A stretch of DNA of 64,000 nucleotides from assembly GCF_000730165.1 (NCBI RefSeq), contig NZ_CP022110.1, positions 1,061,501-1,125,500 on the forward strand, written 5' to 3'. The stretch's first letter is position 1. The number at the start of each line of letters is the position of its first letter. The notes below the pieces were generated by a model. The model did not search any database, was not told the DNA's origin, and saw only the letters and a program-made list of their open reading frames with translations. Shown here in pieces: positions 1 through 9,638 of this stretch. A program made the position numbers and the translations under genes. The DNA is from Nitrospirillum viridazoti CBAmc. GTDB taxonomy: Bacteria; Pseudomonadota; Alphaproteobacteria; Azospirillales; Azospirillaceae.

Positions 1-8
1 CCATCGGC

Positions 9-3000
9 GTGAACGGCGGTGTATCTGATCTCGGAATGCACGAGGGCGCCCGGTCACTGAGAACGACATGGATGCCGCGCTATGTGCTGCCGCGCGCACA
101 AGCTACCGAGGTCGCGGCCGTTCCCACGTCTTATGGACAATTGGGGCTAGAGACGACTGAGTTGAGCGATCTCGCTGCATTGCCGCAGGCGCTGCGAGAT
201 TGGATCGACCTGGTCGCACGCGAGACACAGCTTTCCGTTGCTGGCGAAGAGGGTACCGCCGAGGACGAAGCGGCGCAGCAGACGAGATTCCAGGACGATC
301 TGCAATCATGGCGAAACGAAGCGGCCAGAATAAGCGCGGGTGTGGCTCTATTGGCGGAGGCTCAGGAAGCATGGCGCCATGACCGAAACGCCGCCGCGGG
401 TGTTCCTTATCGCGCTTGGTTGCTTCTTAACAGGACGTTCGCAGCCGCATCGCCGCCGCGCGAGGGCGAGCCGCCACCCGGTTGGAGACTCTTTCAGCTC
501 GCATTTGTCTTGGCACATGTTCCAACTTTCGCGTCGCGACTGCCCGAGTACGCGGGTCACTTCAATGCTGTGTTCGACGAAGATGCGGCGAGCCTGCTCT
601 ACATGGCGACAGGCGGCGGCAAGACTGAGGCGTTCTTCGGCACGCTGGTCTTTGCGTTGTTCCTCGACAGGATGAGAGGGAAGCACCGCGGCGTCACAGC
701 TATGATGCACTACCCGCTGCGGCTGCTGACGGTGCAACAAGCGCAGAGGCTCGCACGTCTCCTGGCTCGGGCGGAGATGGTGCGCCGAGCCGAGCACATA
801 GACGGAAGTGCTTTCGAGATCGGCTTTTGGGTGGGAGGCACCAACACGCCCAACTCAACGGAGAAGCGTCCTGGCGAAATCGCCGACGCGCTTCGTTGTG
901 TGCCTGTGTCGACCGACGCGCGCGCGAGAGACGAAGACGCGTTGATGGCGAGCCAGGAGCGGATCGACCGCGAGTATGTCGCGGCCAAGACCGCTTGGAA
1001 CAAGCTCCCGGTTTGTCCCTTCTGCGGGTCAGACCGAGGAACGGGCCTGCGCCTCTTTCCGGAAAGGCATCACCAGCTCGGAATCGTCTGTCTGCACGGT
1101 TCTTGCGATTGGAACCGGAGTCATCGAACCGACGGGCTCGAACCTCTGCCATTCTTGATTGCCGACACCGACATTTATCGGCGCGCGCCCGCTGTGCTGT
1201 TGGGCACAATCGACAAGCTGGCGCTTCTTGGCCAGAGCACCACGACAGTCGATCGGATCGCGGGAATGTTTGGGCTTGCGCGGTGGATCGAGAACGCCGG
1301 CGGCGGCTTGCTGCATATGCCCAGCGGGACGGCCACCAGCGCTGCCCCACCGCCGGGCCATCAGCGTGTGGCCCCAGCATATCCTGATGGAGTAGAGGTT
1401 TTCTTCGACCCGTTCCCGAGCTTAATTGTCCAGGACGAGATGCATCTCCTGGAAGAGAGTCTGGGAACCTTTGGCGGTATTTTCGAAACCGGCTTATTTG
1501 CCTGGCTTTCGCGATTGTCGCAGCTACTCGGCCAGCGGGTGTGTCGGGTTCCCGGTGCTCCTGATCGCCCACGGCTGCCGCACGTCATTGGTGCGACTGC
1601 GACCGCGGCGGATGCCGCCAAACATACCCGTGCGCTCTATCAAAGACGGGTCATACAATTCCCGCATCCCGGACCAAGTCTTCACGGTGGCTTCTACACG
1701 CGAATAGCAAGTTTCCAGCCAGGCGGCGCTGCGGCGACAGAACGTCAAGCGGCGCTTGGCACACCTCGCGGCAGGGAGGCGGCTGCTCCGTGGGGTCGAG
1801 TGTATGCGAGCTTGATGACCAACGGGCGTCTACACACGGTTACGACATTGTCGGTGCTCGCTGCGCACGCAGCCACCGTCACGCGATGGGAACGGGACTT
1901 GGCGTCTTCTGATGCGGCGCGCCAGGCGCGGGCTGCTACAGAAATCGAAGAATGCGTGTCGGATGCGAGATGGTTTGATACGCGCCGCGCCGCCGTGCGG
2001 ACGGCAGCGAGGGAGGGAAGGTTCGACAGGCTGGCGGCCTTGGTCGATCTACACCGGATTGAGCTCACATATGTGACGAACAAGAAGGGTGGCGACCAGA
2101 TCCTCTCAGCGTTGGAGACGGAAGTACGCGAAGCGCATGCGGCCATGGGACCGGAATATGCGTTGTCCTCGTTCACAATGGAGCTGATCTCGGGTGGCGT
2201 CGATATTGGCGGCATCCAGTCGGTAATCCGTGCGGCAGAGCGGCCTTTCGATCCCATGCATGATGACATCGGCACCGCTTTGCGAGGCATCGTCGCGACC
2301 TCTGCGATCTCGCACGGTGTGGACGTCGAGTCCTTCAATGCAATGGCGTTTGCCGGAATGCCGTCCGATATCGCCGAGTATATCCAAGCCTCCTCGCGAG
2401 TTGGGCGTACGCACGTGGGATTTTCATTGCTCATCCCGACGCCGCAGACGCGGAGGGATAGATTTGTGGTCGAAGTCCACGAGTCATTTCATCGCCTGCT
2501 GGAGCGAATGATTGCGCCTCCAGCGGTGGAGCGATGGGCAGATCGCGCCATCAGCCGAACGATACCGTCGCTTGTGCAGATGTGGCTCGCGGGGGTGCGG
2601 CATCAGGAACGTTTTCTTGCCGCGGCGCTGGAGCACAAAGCGCAGATCACTCTGCCAACGACCGTCGAGCAGGTCGAACGACTTCTCCGAGACGCGAGGG
2701 CTTTCGACGATTGTGTCGCATTTGTCGTTGAGGCGGTAGGCATCGGCGCAACCACCGGAGCGCCGACCAATCCGATCTACTACAGCGACCTTGTGCGAGC
2801 TGCGGCGGCACGGATTCAAGCGGTCATTGCCAGCGGCGACTTCACAGGGCGGCTCAACGATTTTTGGAGCAATCCGCTGAGCGGACTGCAGCGACCGATG
2901 ACGAGCCTACGAGATGTCGACGCCGCAGGCCGCATCCGCGCGTCGCAACGGACGCAACGCAACCAGCCGCTTTCCTGGGAGGAGGTCGGCGAGGCCATGG

Positions 3001-3071
3001 CGATGGTGCGCAACCGCGGTGTCTCACGCGGTCGCCGAACTGCGTCGAGCGAATTGGACGGAGAAGCCTGA
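9..3071 (+). CDS. drmA: DISARM DrmA-type helicase, probably 5'-truncated by the window edge
   Basis: Large SF2 helicase of the kind that forms the core of DISARM anti-phage systems. Visible motifs are Walker A ATGGGKTEAF near residues 200-209, the PLRLLTVQQ segment just after it, a DEMH box near 476-479, a GATAT motif III-like segment, and the C-terminal ATSAISHGVDV and AEYIQASSRVGR motifs with the arginine finger near residue 797. A CPFC...C...C set at about 336-366 looks like an inserted zinc ribbon. The frame is open to the left edge of the window, and the GTG used here has no clear ribosome binding site, so the true start is probably outside. The next gene begins 2 nt after the stop. The family is clear; the DISARM assignment rests on motifs plus the two following genes. 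Confidence 0.85.
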   Translation: MNGGVSDLGMHEGARSLRTTWMPRYVLPRAQATEVAAVPTSYGQLGLETTELSDLAALPQALRDWIDLVARETQLSVAGEEGTAEDEAAQQTRFQDDLQSWRNEAARISAGVALLAEAQEAWRHDRNAAAGVPYRAWLLLNRTFAAASPPREGEPPPGWRLFQLAFVLAHVPTFASRLPEYAGHFNAVFDEDAASLLYMATGGGKTEAFFGTLVFALFLDRMRGKHRGVTAMMHYPLRLLTVQQAQRLARLLARAEMVRRAEHIDGSAFEIGFWVGGTNTPNSTEKRPGEIADALRCVPVSTDARARDEDALMASQERIDREYVAAKTAWNKLPVCPFCGSDRGTGLRLFPERHHQLGIVCLHGSCDWNRSHRTDGLEPLPFLIADTDIYRRAPAVLLGTIDKLALLGQSTTTVDRIAGMFGLARWIENAGGGLLHMPSGTATSAAPPPGHQRVAPAYPDGVEVFFDPFPSLIVQDEMHLLEESLGTFGGIFETGLFAWLSRLSQLLGQRVCRVPGAPDRPRLPHVIGATATAADAAKHTRALYQRRVIQFPHPGPSLHGGFYTRIASFQPGGAAATERQAALGTPRGREAAAPWGRVYASLMTNGRLHTVTTLSVLAAHAATVTRWERDLASSDAARQARAATEIEECVSDARWFDTRRAAVRTAAREGRFDRLAALVDLHRIELTYVTNKKGGDQILSALETEVREAHAAMGPEYALSSFTMELISGGVDIGGIQSVIRAAERPFDPMHDDIGTALRGIVATSAISHGVDVESFNAMAFAGMPSDIAEYIQASSRVGRTHVGFSLLIPTPQTRRDRFVVEVHESFHRLLERMIAPPAVERWADRAISRTIPSLVQMWLAGVRHQERFLAAALEHKAQITLPTTVEQVERLLRDARAFDDCVAFVVEAVGIGATTGAPTNPIYYSDLVRAAAARIQAVIASGDFTGRLNDFWSNPLSGLQRPMTSLRDVDAAGRIRASQRTQRNQPLSWEEVGEAMAMVRNRGVSRGRRTASSELDGEA

Positions 3072-3073
3072 CG

Positions 3074-5314
3074 ATGACCAACCCTCCAACGATGCAGCGT
3101 TCGCGTGGCCAGCTTGCCACCAGCTACGCCCCGCATAGCCTCTTTACGTTTGAAGGAGGCTCGGGCGCCTGCATGGCACTGTCTGCATCGGGCAATCGGA
3201 CTGCCGAACTCCGACCGATTACACTGCGCATGATCGGCGAACAGATCCAAGAATATTTCGAGGCTTGGGCGGACCGTGCCATGCGCGGACTAAATCTTCG
3301 CCATCCTGTCCCGCCTTCGCTCGCGGTAGACAATCGCGTCCTGAGCGATCAAGCGGTCCGCGTCCGGCTCGGCGATCTCGTCTTTCAAATTCCAGATCTC
3401 GTTGGGTATGTGCCGTTCCCGTTGGCGTTTACCTGTACGCGCTGCGGGCTGCACCGTGAGGCCCGTCGGCTGGACAGGGTCGCAGAGGAAGCCGCGCGGT
3501 TCCGTCAGGCCTGTCCAACTGGTGCGGGAGGATGCGCCGACGATTGGCAACAGATCGACGTTGTCCTCACCCACTGGTCTGGCGAGATCGAGGCGATAAG
3601 CCCAAGCTATCGGTATTGGGACTCTGTAAACCGAGAGGTGCGAGACATCGCGCGATGTGGTTCGTGCGAGTCCGATCGGTTCTATCTGCGACGACCTCCA
3701 GGCCCCCTCGCAGGATGGCATTTCGAGTGCGTCGCTTGTCACACGGTGCGTCCGATCCTCCAGCGAGATCTGCGAACGTTAGAGAGTCTCGGTCCGCTCC
3801 TTGATCAGAACCAGGCGCTGATCGCCGAAATCAACATGGAGCCAGTCTCCTATCGCGCGTCGGCGGCCTACTATCCGCATGGCGACCGACTTCTGGTCTT
3901 CGACCAAGACATGTATGCCTCGCTGCTTGGCGCTACTCAGATCAACCAGCTCGAAAGCTTTATTGCCACCACCTATGGCTATCCGCCAACCCATCTAGCT
4001 GACGCGGAAAAGGCCGCGCTATTACAAGCAGCCGGCCGGGGGGCGGAGTGGGAGAATTACGTTCACATGCGGGCGTTGGTCGAAATGCTCGAGGCAGGAG
4101 GCACAACGCCACGCGAAATGATCGACGCATCGCGATCGGCGTTGACCCGCCAAGACGAAGACTGGAACGCTTCAGTGTTCGCAGGCCGCCAGCAAGCAAC
4201 ACCTGGGATCGCGACTGCGTGCCGAGAGCGCCAACGCTTTGTACGGCGCTTCGATCCTATTCGTATGGCCGTTGAGCATGAAACGCTATTGCAAGAGAAG
4301 CTGCGTGGGGGGCAGCTCAATGACGGCAAGGAAGTCTCCGTCGATGTGACGATTCTTGACCCGTTCCTAATCCCTGACGGGTTGTCTGAACGCGAAGTCG
4401 ATCGGTTGAGAACGGAAGTGCGGCGCCGGAGAGACCTCCTTGGCATTTCGGAAATGCGCCTGATCCGGGATGTCCGAATTTGCGAATATACATTTGCCTA
4501 TACGAGAACATCGTCCTCGCCCACGGTCAAGCGCGACAAGGCGGGTGATGCGGAGATGCCTGTGCGGCTGCGATTGTTCGACCGCGTGGAAGTCGGCGAG
4601 GCCGCCTGCCATCCGGTCCTTTGTTTGTTACAGTCGAACGAAGGCTTCTATGTGCGGCTAGACGAAGACACCGTGCGGGAATGGCTCGCGGAAAACGGAG
4701 TTGCTGTCGCGCCCGCGGTTCCGGGCGTTCGACTTGGTGGAAGCCTTATAGAAGAGTTTTCCGCGATCGAGAACGATCCGAACTCCCGGTTTTCACGCTT
4801 TCTCGATGAATATCGGCGCGAAAGAACAGTGCCGCGCCAGGCTTATCCATTCGTCTACACGCTCTTGCACACGATGGCGCACCATCTCATTGGAGTTTCC
4901 GCTTCTATGTCGGGCCTCGATCTCGGCTCGTTCGGCGAGCACCTGTTTGTTCCGGATTTGGCATTTCTGGTTTACCGCCGTGGCATGACCATGGATTTAG
5001 GCAACCTGTCGTCCATGTGGCGCGACCGCGGGGACCCAGCATTTGGCAATGAAGTCCTCGACCGCATGGTCAATCCGGCCAGTCTTCGATGCGGCTCCGA
5101 AAGCGTGTGCAACCACCGTGGAGGAGCGTGTCCTGACTGCGTGCTCATCCCGGAAAGTGCTTGCCTAACGCGGAACGAGCTGTTGTCGCGGTCAGTGCTC
5201 ATCGGACGCGGAGCACCCCGTTGGGACGTGGTGGGGGCGGAATTGAGCGGATACTACACCGTTGCGGAACGTCGCGCGGAGCATCCGGTACGCGCGGATG
5301 TGGAGAGGCCATGA
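3074..5314 (+). CDS. drmB: DISARM DrmB-type protein with C-terminal DUF1998-like zinc domain
   Basis: 746-residue protein directly behind the helicase. An ATG 2 nt after the drmA stop is the natural start; upstream extension of the frame overlaps drmA in another frame and is ignored. It carries several cysteine pairs (CTRCG, CGSC, CVAC) in the first third and a C-terminal cluster CGSESVCNHRGGACPDC typical of DUF1998 domains, which partner DrmA/MrfA-type helicases. In DISARM, DrmA and DrmB form a DNA-bound complex that acts on incoming DNA. The stop overlaps the next start by 4 nt, so the genes are translationally coupled. Confidence 0.85.
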   Translation: MTNPPTMQRSRGQLATSYAPHSLFTFEGGSGACMALSASGNRTAELRPITLRMIGEQIQEYFEAWADRAMRGLNLRHPVPPSLAVDNRVLSDQAVRVRLGDLVFQIPDLVGYVPFPLAFTCTRCGLHREARRLDRVAEEAARFRQACPTGAGGCADDWQQIDVVLTHWSGEIEAISPSYRYWDSVNREVRDIARCGSCESDRFYLRRPPGPLAGWHFECVACHTVRPILQRDLRTLESLGPLLDQNQALIAEINMEPVSYRASAAYYPHGDRLLVFDQDMYASLLGATQINQLESFIATTYGYPPTHLADAEKAALLQAAGRGAEWENYVHMRALVEMLEAGGTTPREMIDASRSALTRQDEDWNASVFAGRQQATPGIATACRERQRFVRRFDPIRMAVEHETLLQEKLRGGQLNDGKEVSVDVTILDPFLIPDGLSEREVDRLRTEVRRRRDLLGISEMRLIRDVRICEYTFAYTRTSSSPTVKRDKAGDAEMPVRLRLFDRVEVGEAACHPVLCLLQSNEGFYVRLDEDTVREWLAENGVAVAPAVPGVRLGGSLIEEFSAIENDPNSRFSRFLDEYRRERTVPRQAYPFVYTLLHTMAHHLIGVSASMSGLDLGSFGEHLFVPDLAFLVYRRGMTMDLGNLSSMWRDRGDPAFGNEVLDRMVNPASLRCGSESVCNHRGGACPDCVLIPESACLTRNELLSRSVLIGRGAPRWDVVGAELSGYYTVAERRAEHPVRADVERP

Positions 5315-6162
5315 CTGCGACCGCCGCAATTGGTGTTGACTTGGCTCGCTCTCTGGTGCTCGGGCTCGGTGCGGATTGTCCTACCGCAGCAGCGCTCGCG
5401 CGCGCGATGGAGGACCGACAAGGCAACGTAGTCGATGTCTATAGCCTTGCTAATTGGCCAACTGGCTCGATCCTGCGGGTCACTTCTGATTTTGTTACCC
5501 GCGGTTGGTTGAGCCGCTTGGAAGCCGGTTGGTTGGTGGGACCGAGACAGATGCCATCAGGCCTCGCGTCATTCCTTGATGGCGCAGCCGCGATGCGGGC
5601 AATCATGCCGGATGGGGGCATGGCGACCGCTGTAGTGACGATGCCGCCGTCACCGAGTGTTATCTGGTCGGTGTTGCCCGCGACGGGATTGGCATATGCC
5701 GCGCTGCTACCAACCAACGACGCGTTTGAAAAGTTGGCTGATGCTGCGGCGAACAGTTTTACAATTATGACACCATTCTTGAACAACGAAGGGCTAGTCA
5801 TCGCACTTGATTTATTTCGCCGGACACACGCGCATCGACGACGCCTCATCATTCGAAGAGCGGGATCGGCTCGTGCTGCCGTCGATCACCACTGGGCTGA
5901 CCTTCGTCAGCTGGATGTCGAGGTTTTGAACTACACGTTGCCAGTCGAGGGGGGGTACGAGACTTTTCACGCAAAGATCCTGCTGGCGGACCAAGATCTC
6001 GCCTATGTTGGAAGTGCTAACATGACCGCATTTTCTCGACATTCGATGGAGCTCGGAATCCTTACAGACGGTCGCGCGGCGCGTGTCGTCGCTAGTATCG
6101 TTAGGGGCGTTGAGCGCATTGCTGTGCCGCTTCGGGCGCCGTCCTTAATCCGATATATCTAG
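5311..6162 (+). CDS. drmC: DISARM DrmC-type phospholipase D family protein
   Basis: 283-residue protein with one PLD catalytic signature: HAKILLAD (HxKx4D) followed by GSANMT near the C-terminus. Single-motif PLD proteins usually act as dimers, and many are nucleases. DrmC is the PLD component of DISARM but is reported as dispensable in some systems. The ATG overlaps the drmB stop in the arrangement ATGA, which fixes the start; the frame extends further upstream but only over drmB. No signal peptide or membrane segment is seen, so a cytoplasmic protein is expected. Confidence 0.85.
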   Translation: MTATAAIGVDLARSLVLGLGADCPTAAALARAMEDRQGNVVDVYSLANWPTGSILRVTSDFVTRGWLSRLEAGWLVGPRQMPSGLASFLDGAAAMRAIMPDGGMATAVVTMPPSPSVIWSVLPATGLAYAALLPTNDAFEKLADAAANSFTIMTPFLNNEGLVIALDLFRRTHAHRRRLIIRRAGSARAAVDHHWADLRQLDVEVLNYTLPVEGGYETFHAKILLADQDLAYVGSANMTAFSRHSMELGILTDGRAARVVASIVRGVERIAVPLRAPSLIRYI

Positions 6163-6180
6163 GAAGGGGCGCTCAACATC

Positions 6181-7863
6181 GTGGCTATTACTCGAAGCAA
6201 TGTCAGCGCACTTGAGCCATCGATCGATACTATTGCGTCACTCCAATCGGTAGACGCGATCCCATCGTTCGATAGATTTCTTGCCGCATTTCGCAGAAAG
6301 AAGCTGAACCAGTCAGAAGCATTGCGGGCGTGTCTCAGCCTGATCAAGCGCGAGCATGGTGATCTTCTTGAGCTCATCGACGCGCTTCCGGCCGCTTGGG
6401 CCGATCACGCTGTCGCTAGCGCTTACGCAACGTTGATTCCGGCGGATCGTCGCAAGAGGCTGGGGGCATATTTCACTCCACCACATCTGGTAGATCACCT
6501 AGTCTCCCGCCTTGCGTCCTGTGGCGTGGACCTCGTCGGGCACCGGCTCCGGGATCCCGCTGCTGGCGGGGCGGCTTTCCTTGTGCCGCTTGCTCGCATC
6601 AAGGTTTCGGCTTGGAAGAAGTTGGGGCTGACCGACGACGATATTGTGCGCCGGCTGCCTGTTCACTTGATTGGTCGGGAGATCGAACCGGATCTCGCTG
6701 CAATCGCTAATGCTCTAATAAGGCGAATGTTAGTGTGCGAGTTTGGATTTACTCCGAAGTCTGTTGCGCATCTAAGGTTGGTTAAGGTTGGCGATAGTCT
6801 CGACTCCAGGATTTCTTCGGACGACGATATCGATCATGAGGTAGGCAATCCGCCGTTTCTTCGTCTAGGTGGTTGTGACAGACGTCTATCAAGGTCGATC
6901 TTTGGCGAAATCGCGTCCGGCAGGGTCAATCTTTATGCGCTATTTGTAAGGCGGGCGCTTGAGGAAGTGCCAATAGGCGGCATGATCGGCTACGTAATTC
7001 CTGCGTCATTTTTGGGTGGTCCTGAATTCGAATCTTTTCGTAGGCGAGTCCTGCAGCTTGCCGAGGTTCTGGTCGTGGATCTTGTCGAAAAGCGGAGCGA
7101 TGTTTTCCTTGATGCTATCCAAGACGCTTGCTTCATTGTTCTGCGGCGGCGAGTGGAAGCGTTGATTGAGCCGCCTGCAGGTGTGGCGGCAAGCGGTGTC
7201 TTCCGTCGAGACGGAAACTTCATTTCCAAAGATGCTGCACACATTGAGACTGACGGAGCGCCTTGGCAATTGCCTGGAGTGGAGCTAGCACGTTCCTCCA
7301 CGCTCAAGGATTGGGGGTACCGGGCGACTGTCGGCTATCTCGTGGCTAACCGTCAACCAACGCGCATGCACAAACAAGCAGCTAAGGGGCGGTATCCGCT
7401 TATATGGGCTAAGTCGATTACTCCCGAAGGTACCTTCGATTTTGAAAGAGGGGCCGCCTTCAAAGGCTACGGTTGGGCTGATGCTCCGGCAGATGCACCC
7501 TACCTGGTTCGCACAGAATGCGTAGCTGTTCAGCGAACTTCGTCGCGAGGTCAGAAGCGGAGGCTCAATGCGGCTTCGATCTCCAAAGCTTTTATCAAGA
7601 AGAATGGCGGCATCATCGGTGAAAATCATGTCATCCTACTTGTGCCAGACGCCCCTGACGCGGCATCACCAGAGTCCTTGGCGGAGGCGCTGAACAAGGC
7701 TGCGGTCAGTGCTGCTCTCGATCGTGTATGCGGTTCAGCGTCAATCTCGGTGAGGCTTCTGGAGACGATTAAGCTGGAGGCGCGCCCGGCTGCTTGCGAG
7801 CGCTGGCCACATGATGGTTCGGAGGAGAAGGTCCAACCGCAAAAGACGGTGGTGGCGCTATGA
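6181..7863 (+). CDS. N6-adenine DNA methyltransferase (Eco57I/TaqI-like), DISARM-associated
   Basis: 560-residue amino-methyltransferase. The SAM-binding motif I is DPAAGGAAFL starting near residue 125 and the catalytic motif IV is NPPF at 223-226. It is preceded by the GAYFTPP segment common in Eco57I- and TaqI-like enzymes and followed by a conserved YALFVRRAL helix and a probable target-recognition region. It starts at GTG behind a good AGGAAGGGG ribosome binding site, 18 nt after drmC. In this locus it presumably marks self DNA. Class 1 DISARM uses an adenine methylase (DrmMI), but this one is compact and lies downstream of drmC. No nuclease domain is seen in the protein. Confidence 0.8.
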   Translation: MAITRSNVSALEPSIDTIASLQSVDAIPSFDRFLAAFRRKKLNQSEALRACLSLIKREHGDLLELIDALPAAWADHAVASAYATLIPADRRKRLGAYFTPPHLVDHLVSRLASCGVDLVGHRLRDPAAGGAAFLVPLARIKVSAWKKLGLTDDDIVRRLPVHLIGREIEPDLAAIANALIRRMLVCEFGFTPKSVAHLRLVKVGDSLDSRISSDDDIDHEVGNPPFLRLGGCDRRLSRSIFGEIASGRVNLYALFVRRALEEVPIGGMIGYVIPASFLGGPEFESFRRRVLQLAEVLVVDLVEKRSDVFLDAIQDACFIVLRRRVEALIEPPAGVAASGVFRRDGNFISKDAAHIETDGAPWQLPGVELARSSTLKDWGYRATVGYLVANRQPTRMHKQAAKGRYPLIWAKSITPEGTFDFERGAAFKGYGWADAPADAPYLVRTECVAVQRTSSRGQKRRLNAASISKAFIKKNGGIIGENHVILLVPDAPDAASPESLAEALNKAAVSAALDRVCGSASISVRLLETIKLEARPAACERWPHDGSEEKVQPQKTVVAL

Positions 7864-8486
7864 CGCTCGAGAGCTGGGACCGGAGTACGGGAAGGTATGT
7901 TTTTTACCGTATGGCTGAGGAGCACAGCGAGGATTGTAAGCGCTTTCCCTTTGAGAGAATTCCGAAACGAGTGTTCCTAGATACGAACGTAATAAATGTA
8001 CTTGTGAAATACTGCGAGGTGATTTTTGACCATTCACCAATCCCGCAAGAAGTAGACGCTACGCTGGCGGTAGACATAGAGGCGCTTATGCACGTGTTCT
8101 ATGTCGGCGCACGGGCGGACTGGGACATTTTGGGGTCGCGGAAGACACTCGATGAATTGTCACTCACGAGAGACTGTTCGCTGCGAGCCGAGCTTTTGGA
8201 ATACGCATTCGGGATCGTAAACCAAAACCTTGATGACGATGATCACAGATATGCTGCCGATTTTGGGCGCAAGTTAATCGAAGCGCCTTTTGTAGCTGCT
8301 TTGCCAGACAAAGCCGACCGCGAGTTAATAGGGAATGCAATTGGATTTGGTTGCGATGTTTTCTGTACTTGTGACAGGGCAACGATCGTGAAGAAGCGAG
8401 ATCGGCTACGACAAGTACCTTTGCGAATTTTAACGCCAGAAGAGTGGTGGGCGCATGTAAAACCGTGGGCGGCTTTATGGCGCTAG
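7860..8486 (+). CDS. PIN-like domain protein, coupled to the methyltransferase
   Basis: 208-residue protein whose ATG overlaps the methyltransferase stop (ATGA), so it is part of the same operon. The pattern is PIN-like: VFLDTNVIN with the first acidic residue at D41, central acidic residues, and a C-terminal DRELIGNAIGFGCDVFCTCD segment with the late aspartates typical of PIN nucleases. PIN domains are usually metal-dependent RNases. This is not a standard DISARM component. It could be an accessory effector, or half of a toxin system whose partner is absent. Codon use is clearly more AT-rich than in the catabolic genes downstream. Confidence 0.65.
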   Translation: MTLESWDRSTGRYVFYRMAEEHSEDCKRFPFERIPKRVFLDTNVINVLVKYCEVIFDHSPIPQEVDATLAVDIEALMHVFYVGARADWDILGSRKTLDELSLTRDCSLRAELLEYAFGIVNQNLDDDDHRYAADFGRKLIEAPFVAALPDKADRELIGNAIGFGCDVFCTCDRATIVKKRDRLRQVPLRILTPEEWWAHVKPWAALWR

Positions 8487-8544
8487 TTCGCCCCAAATCG
8501 AAAAAGGAAACTGGTTTGCTAATAACGACCGTTCGGTATGTCCA

Positions 8545-9528
8545 ATGAGAACGCGCGGGAACCTCGTTACTGAGCGTGCCGGGGTAAACTATGTGCGCGA
8601 TGTCGTGGAGGGAGCGGGCTGCCTGCTGAAAGAAATCAACCTGCAGCACGATTTTGGACATGACGCCACCATGATGCTGGTTGTGAATGGTGAGGTTCGC
8701 CCACGCGAAGTCGCGCTTCAGATCAAGTCCGGCGTTAGCTATGTTTCGCCAACGACCTGTGGTTTGCCTGCGACAGCCTCTCACATCTATTTCTGGGCTG
8801 AACATGACCTTGTAACGCTTGGCGTGGTCTATGACCCAGCTGAAAAATCGGCCTGGTGGATAGATTTGCAAACCGCCGCTCGGGAATTTCGAGTGGCAAA
8901 TCCCAAGAAGGGGACCACATTTACGTTCGCAAAGGGACTTTGGAATCAGTTTAACCAGACAGATTTCGCATCGATTTTGGTTCCGACGCTTCTTGGGGAG
9001 CCGCCGAGCGTTCCCCTTGAACGATTATGCACGTGGGTCATGGACGGGGACATTGAGACACATGACATTGGTGTTCGCGCCATCCGAGCGCGCTACTATC
9101 GCGAGGCTGCGGCATGGGAATGTCTGATCGAGGCATTTAAGTCGAAGCCCGTTGAACAACTGACACTCAGCCTTCCCATTGCCCTAGCAAAGCTGCTAGG
9201 TCACGACGATATCGGTTATTATTCAAACGAGATTCCCGAGGAAGTTCGTGCTCCAGCGATCGCAAAGGTTTTGACCTTTAACGTTGACGAAATTTCCAAA
9301 CTACTTTCGATGTTGCCCGACGGTGACTTCGATCGGCCTAGCATTGGTTACAGCTTAATGCCGCTCTTTGGTCAGAGCTCTGAAAGCCCGCGAATTCTTT
9401 CCGTTATTCGTGACAATGACAGGTTTGCCCCTTCAGTTCGCGAAATTGCAGGGGAGCTATTTGAGTGGTATCGGCGTGATCCAGTTTGGTGGGGCTTCTG
9501 GCGTCGAGATACAGGCAAACCACATTGA
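8545..9528 (+). CDS. DUF4365-type protein, possible PD-(D/E)xK-like nuclease
   Basis: 327-residue protein. Residues about 8-70 resemble DUF4365: TERAGVNYVRDVVEGAG, then D40 and VALQIK (Q59, K61), which fits a D...(E/Q)xK nuclease-like core. The C-terminal 230 residues are alpha-rich and not recognised. It follows the PIN-like gene by 58 nt on the same strand, so it is probably co-transcribed with the DISARM-like operon. DUF4365 proteins are frequent in defence islands, but their role is not settled. The nuclease reading is an inference from the motif. Confidence 0.55.
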   Translation: MRTRGNLVTERAGVNYVRDVVEGAGCLLKEINLQHDFGHDATMMLVVNGEVRPREVALQIKSGVSYVSPTTCGLPATASHIYFWAEHDLVTLGVVYDPAEKSAWWIDLQTAAREFRVANPKKGTTFTFAKGLWNQFNQTDFASILVPTLLGEPPSVPLERLCTWVMDGDIETHDIGVRAIRARYYREAAAWECLIEAFKSKPVEQLTLSLPIALAKLLGHDDIGYYSNEIPEEVRAPAIAKVLTFNVDEISKLLSMLPDGDFDRPSIGYSLMPLFGQSSESPRILSVIRDNDRFAPSVREIAGELFEWYRRDPVWWGFWRRDTGKPH

Positions 9529-9638
9529 AAGGGCTTGCGAGCGCAGAGGGATAAGTGCCTCATTGTCTTTTCTTGGTGTTGTGATAAAACCTCTGCTGTT
9601 TTTGAAAACTGCCAAGGAAACATCACATCGCTACGGCC

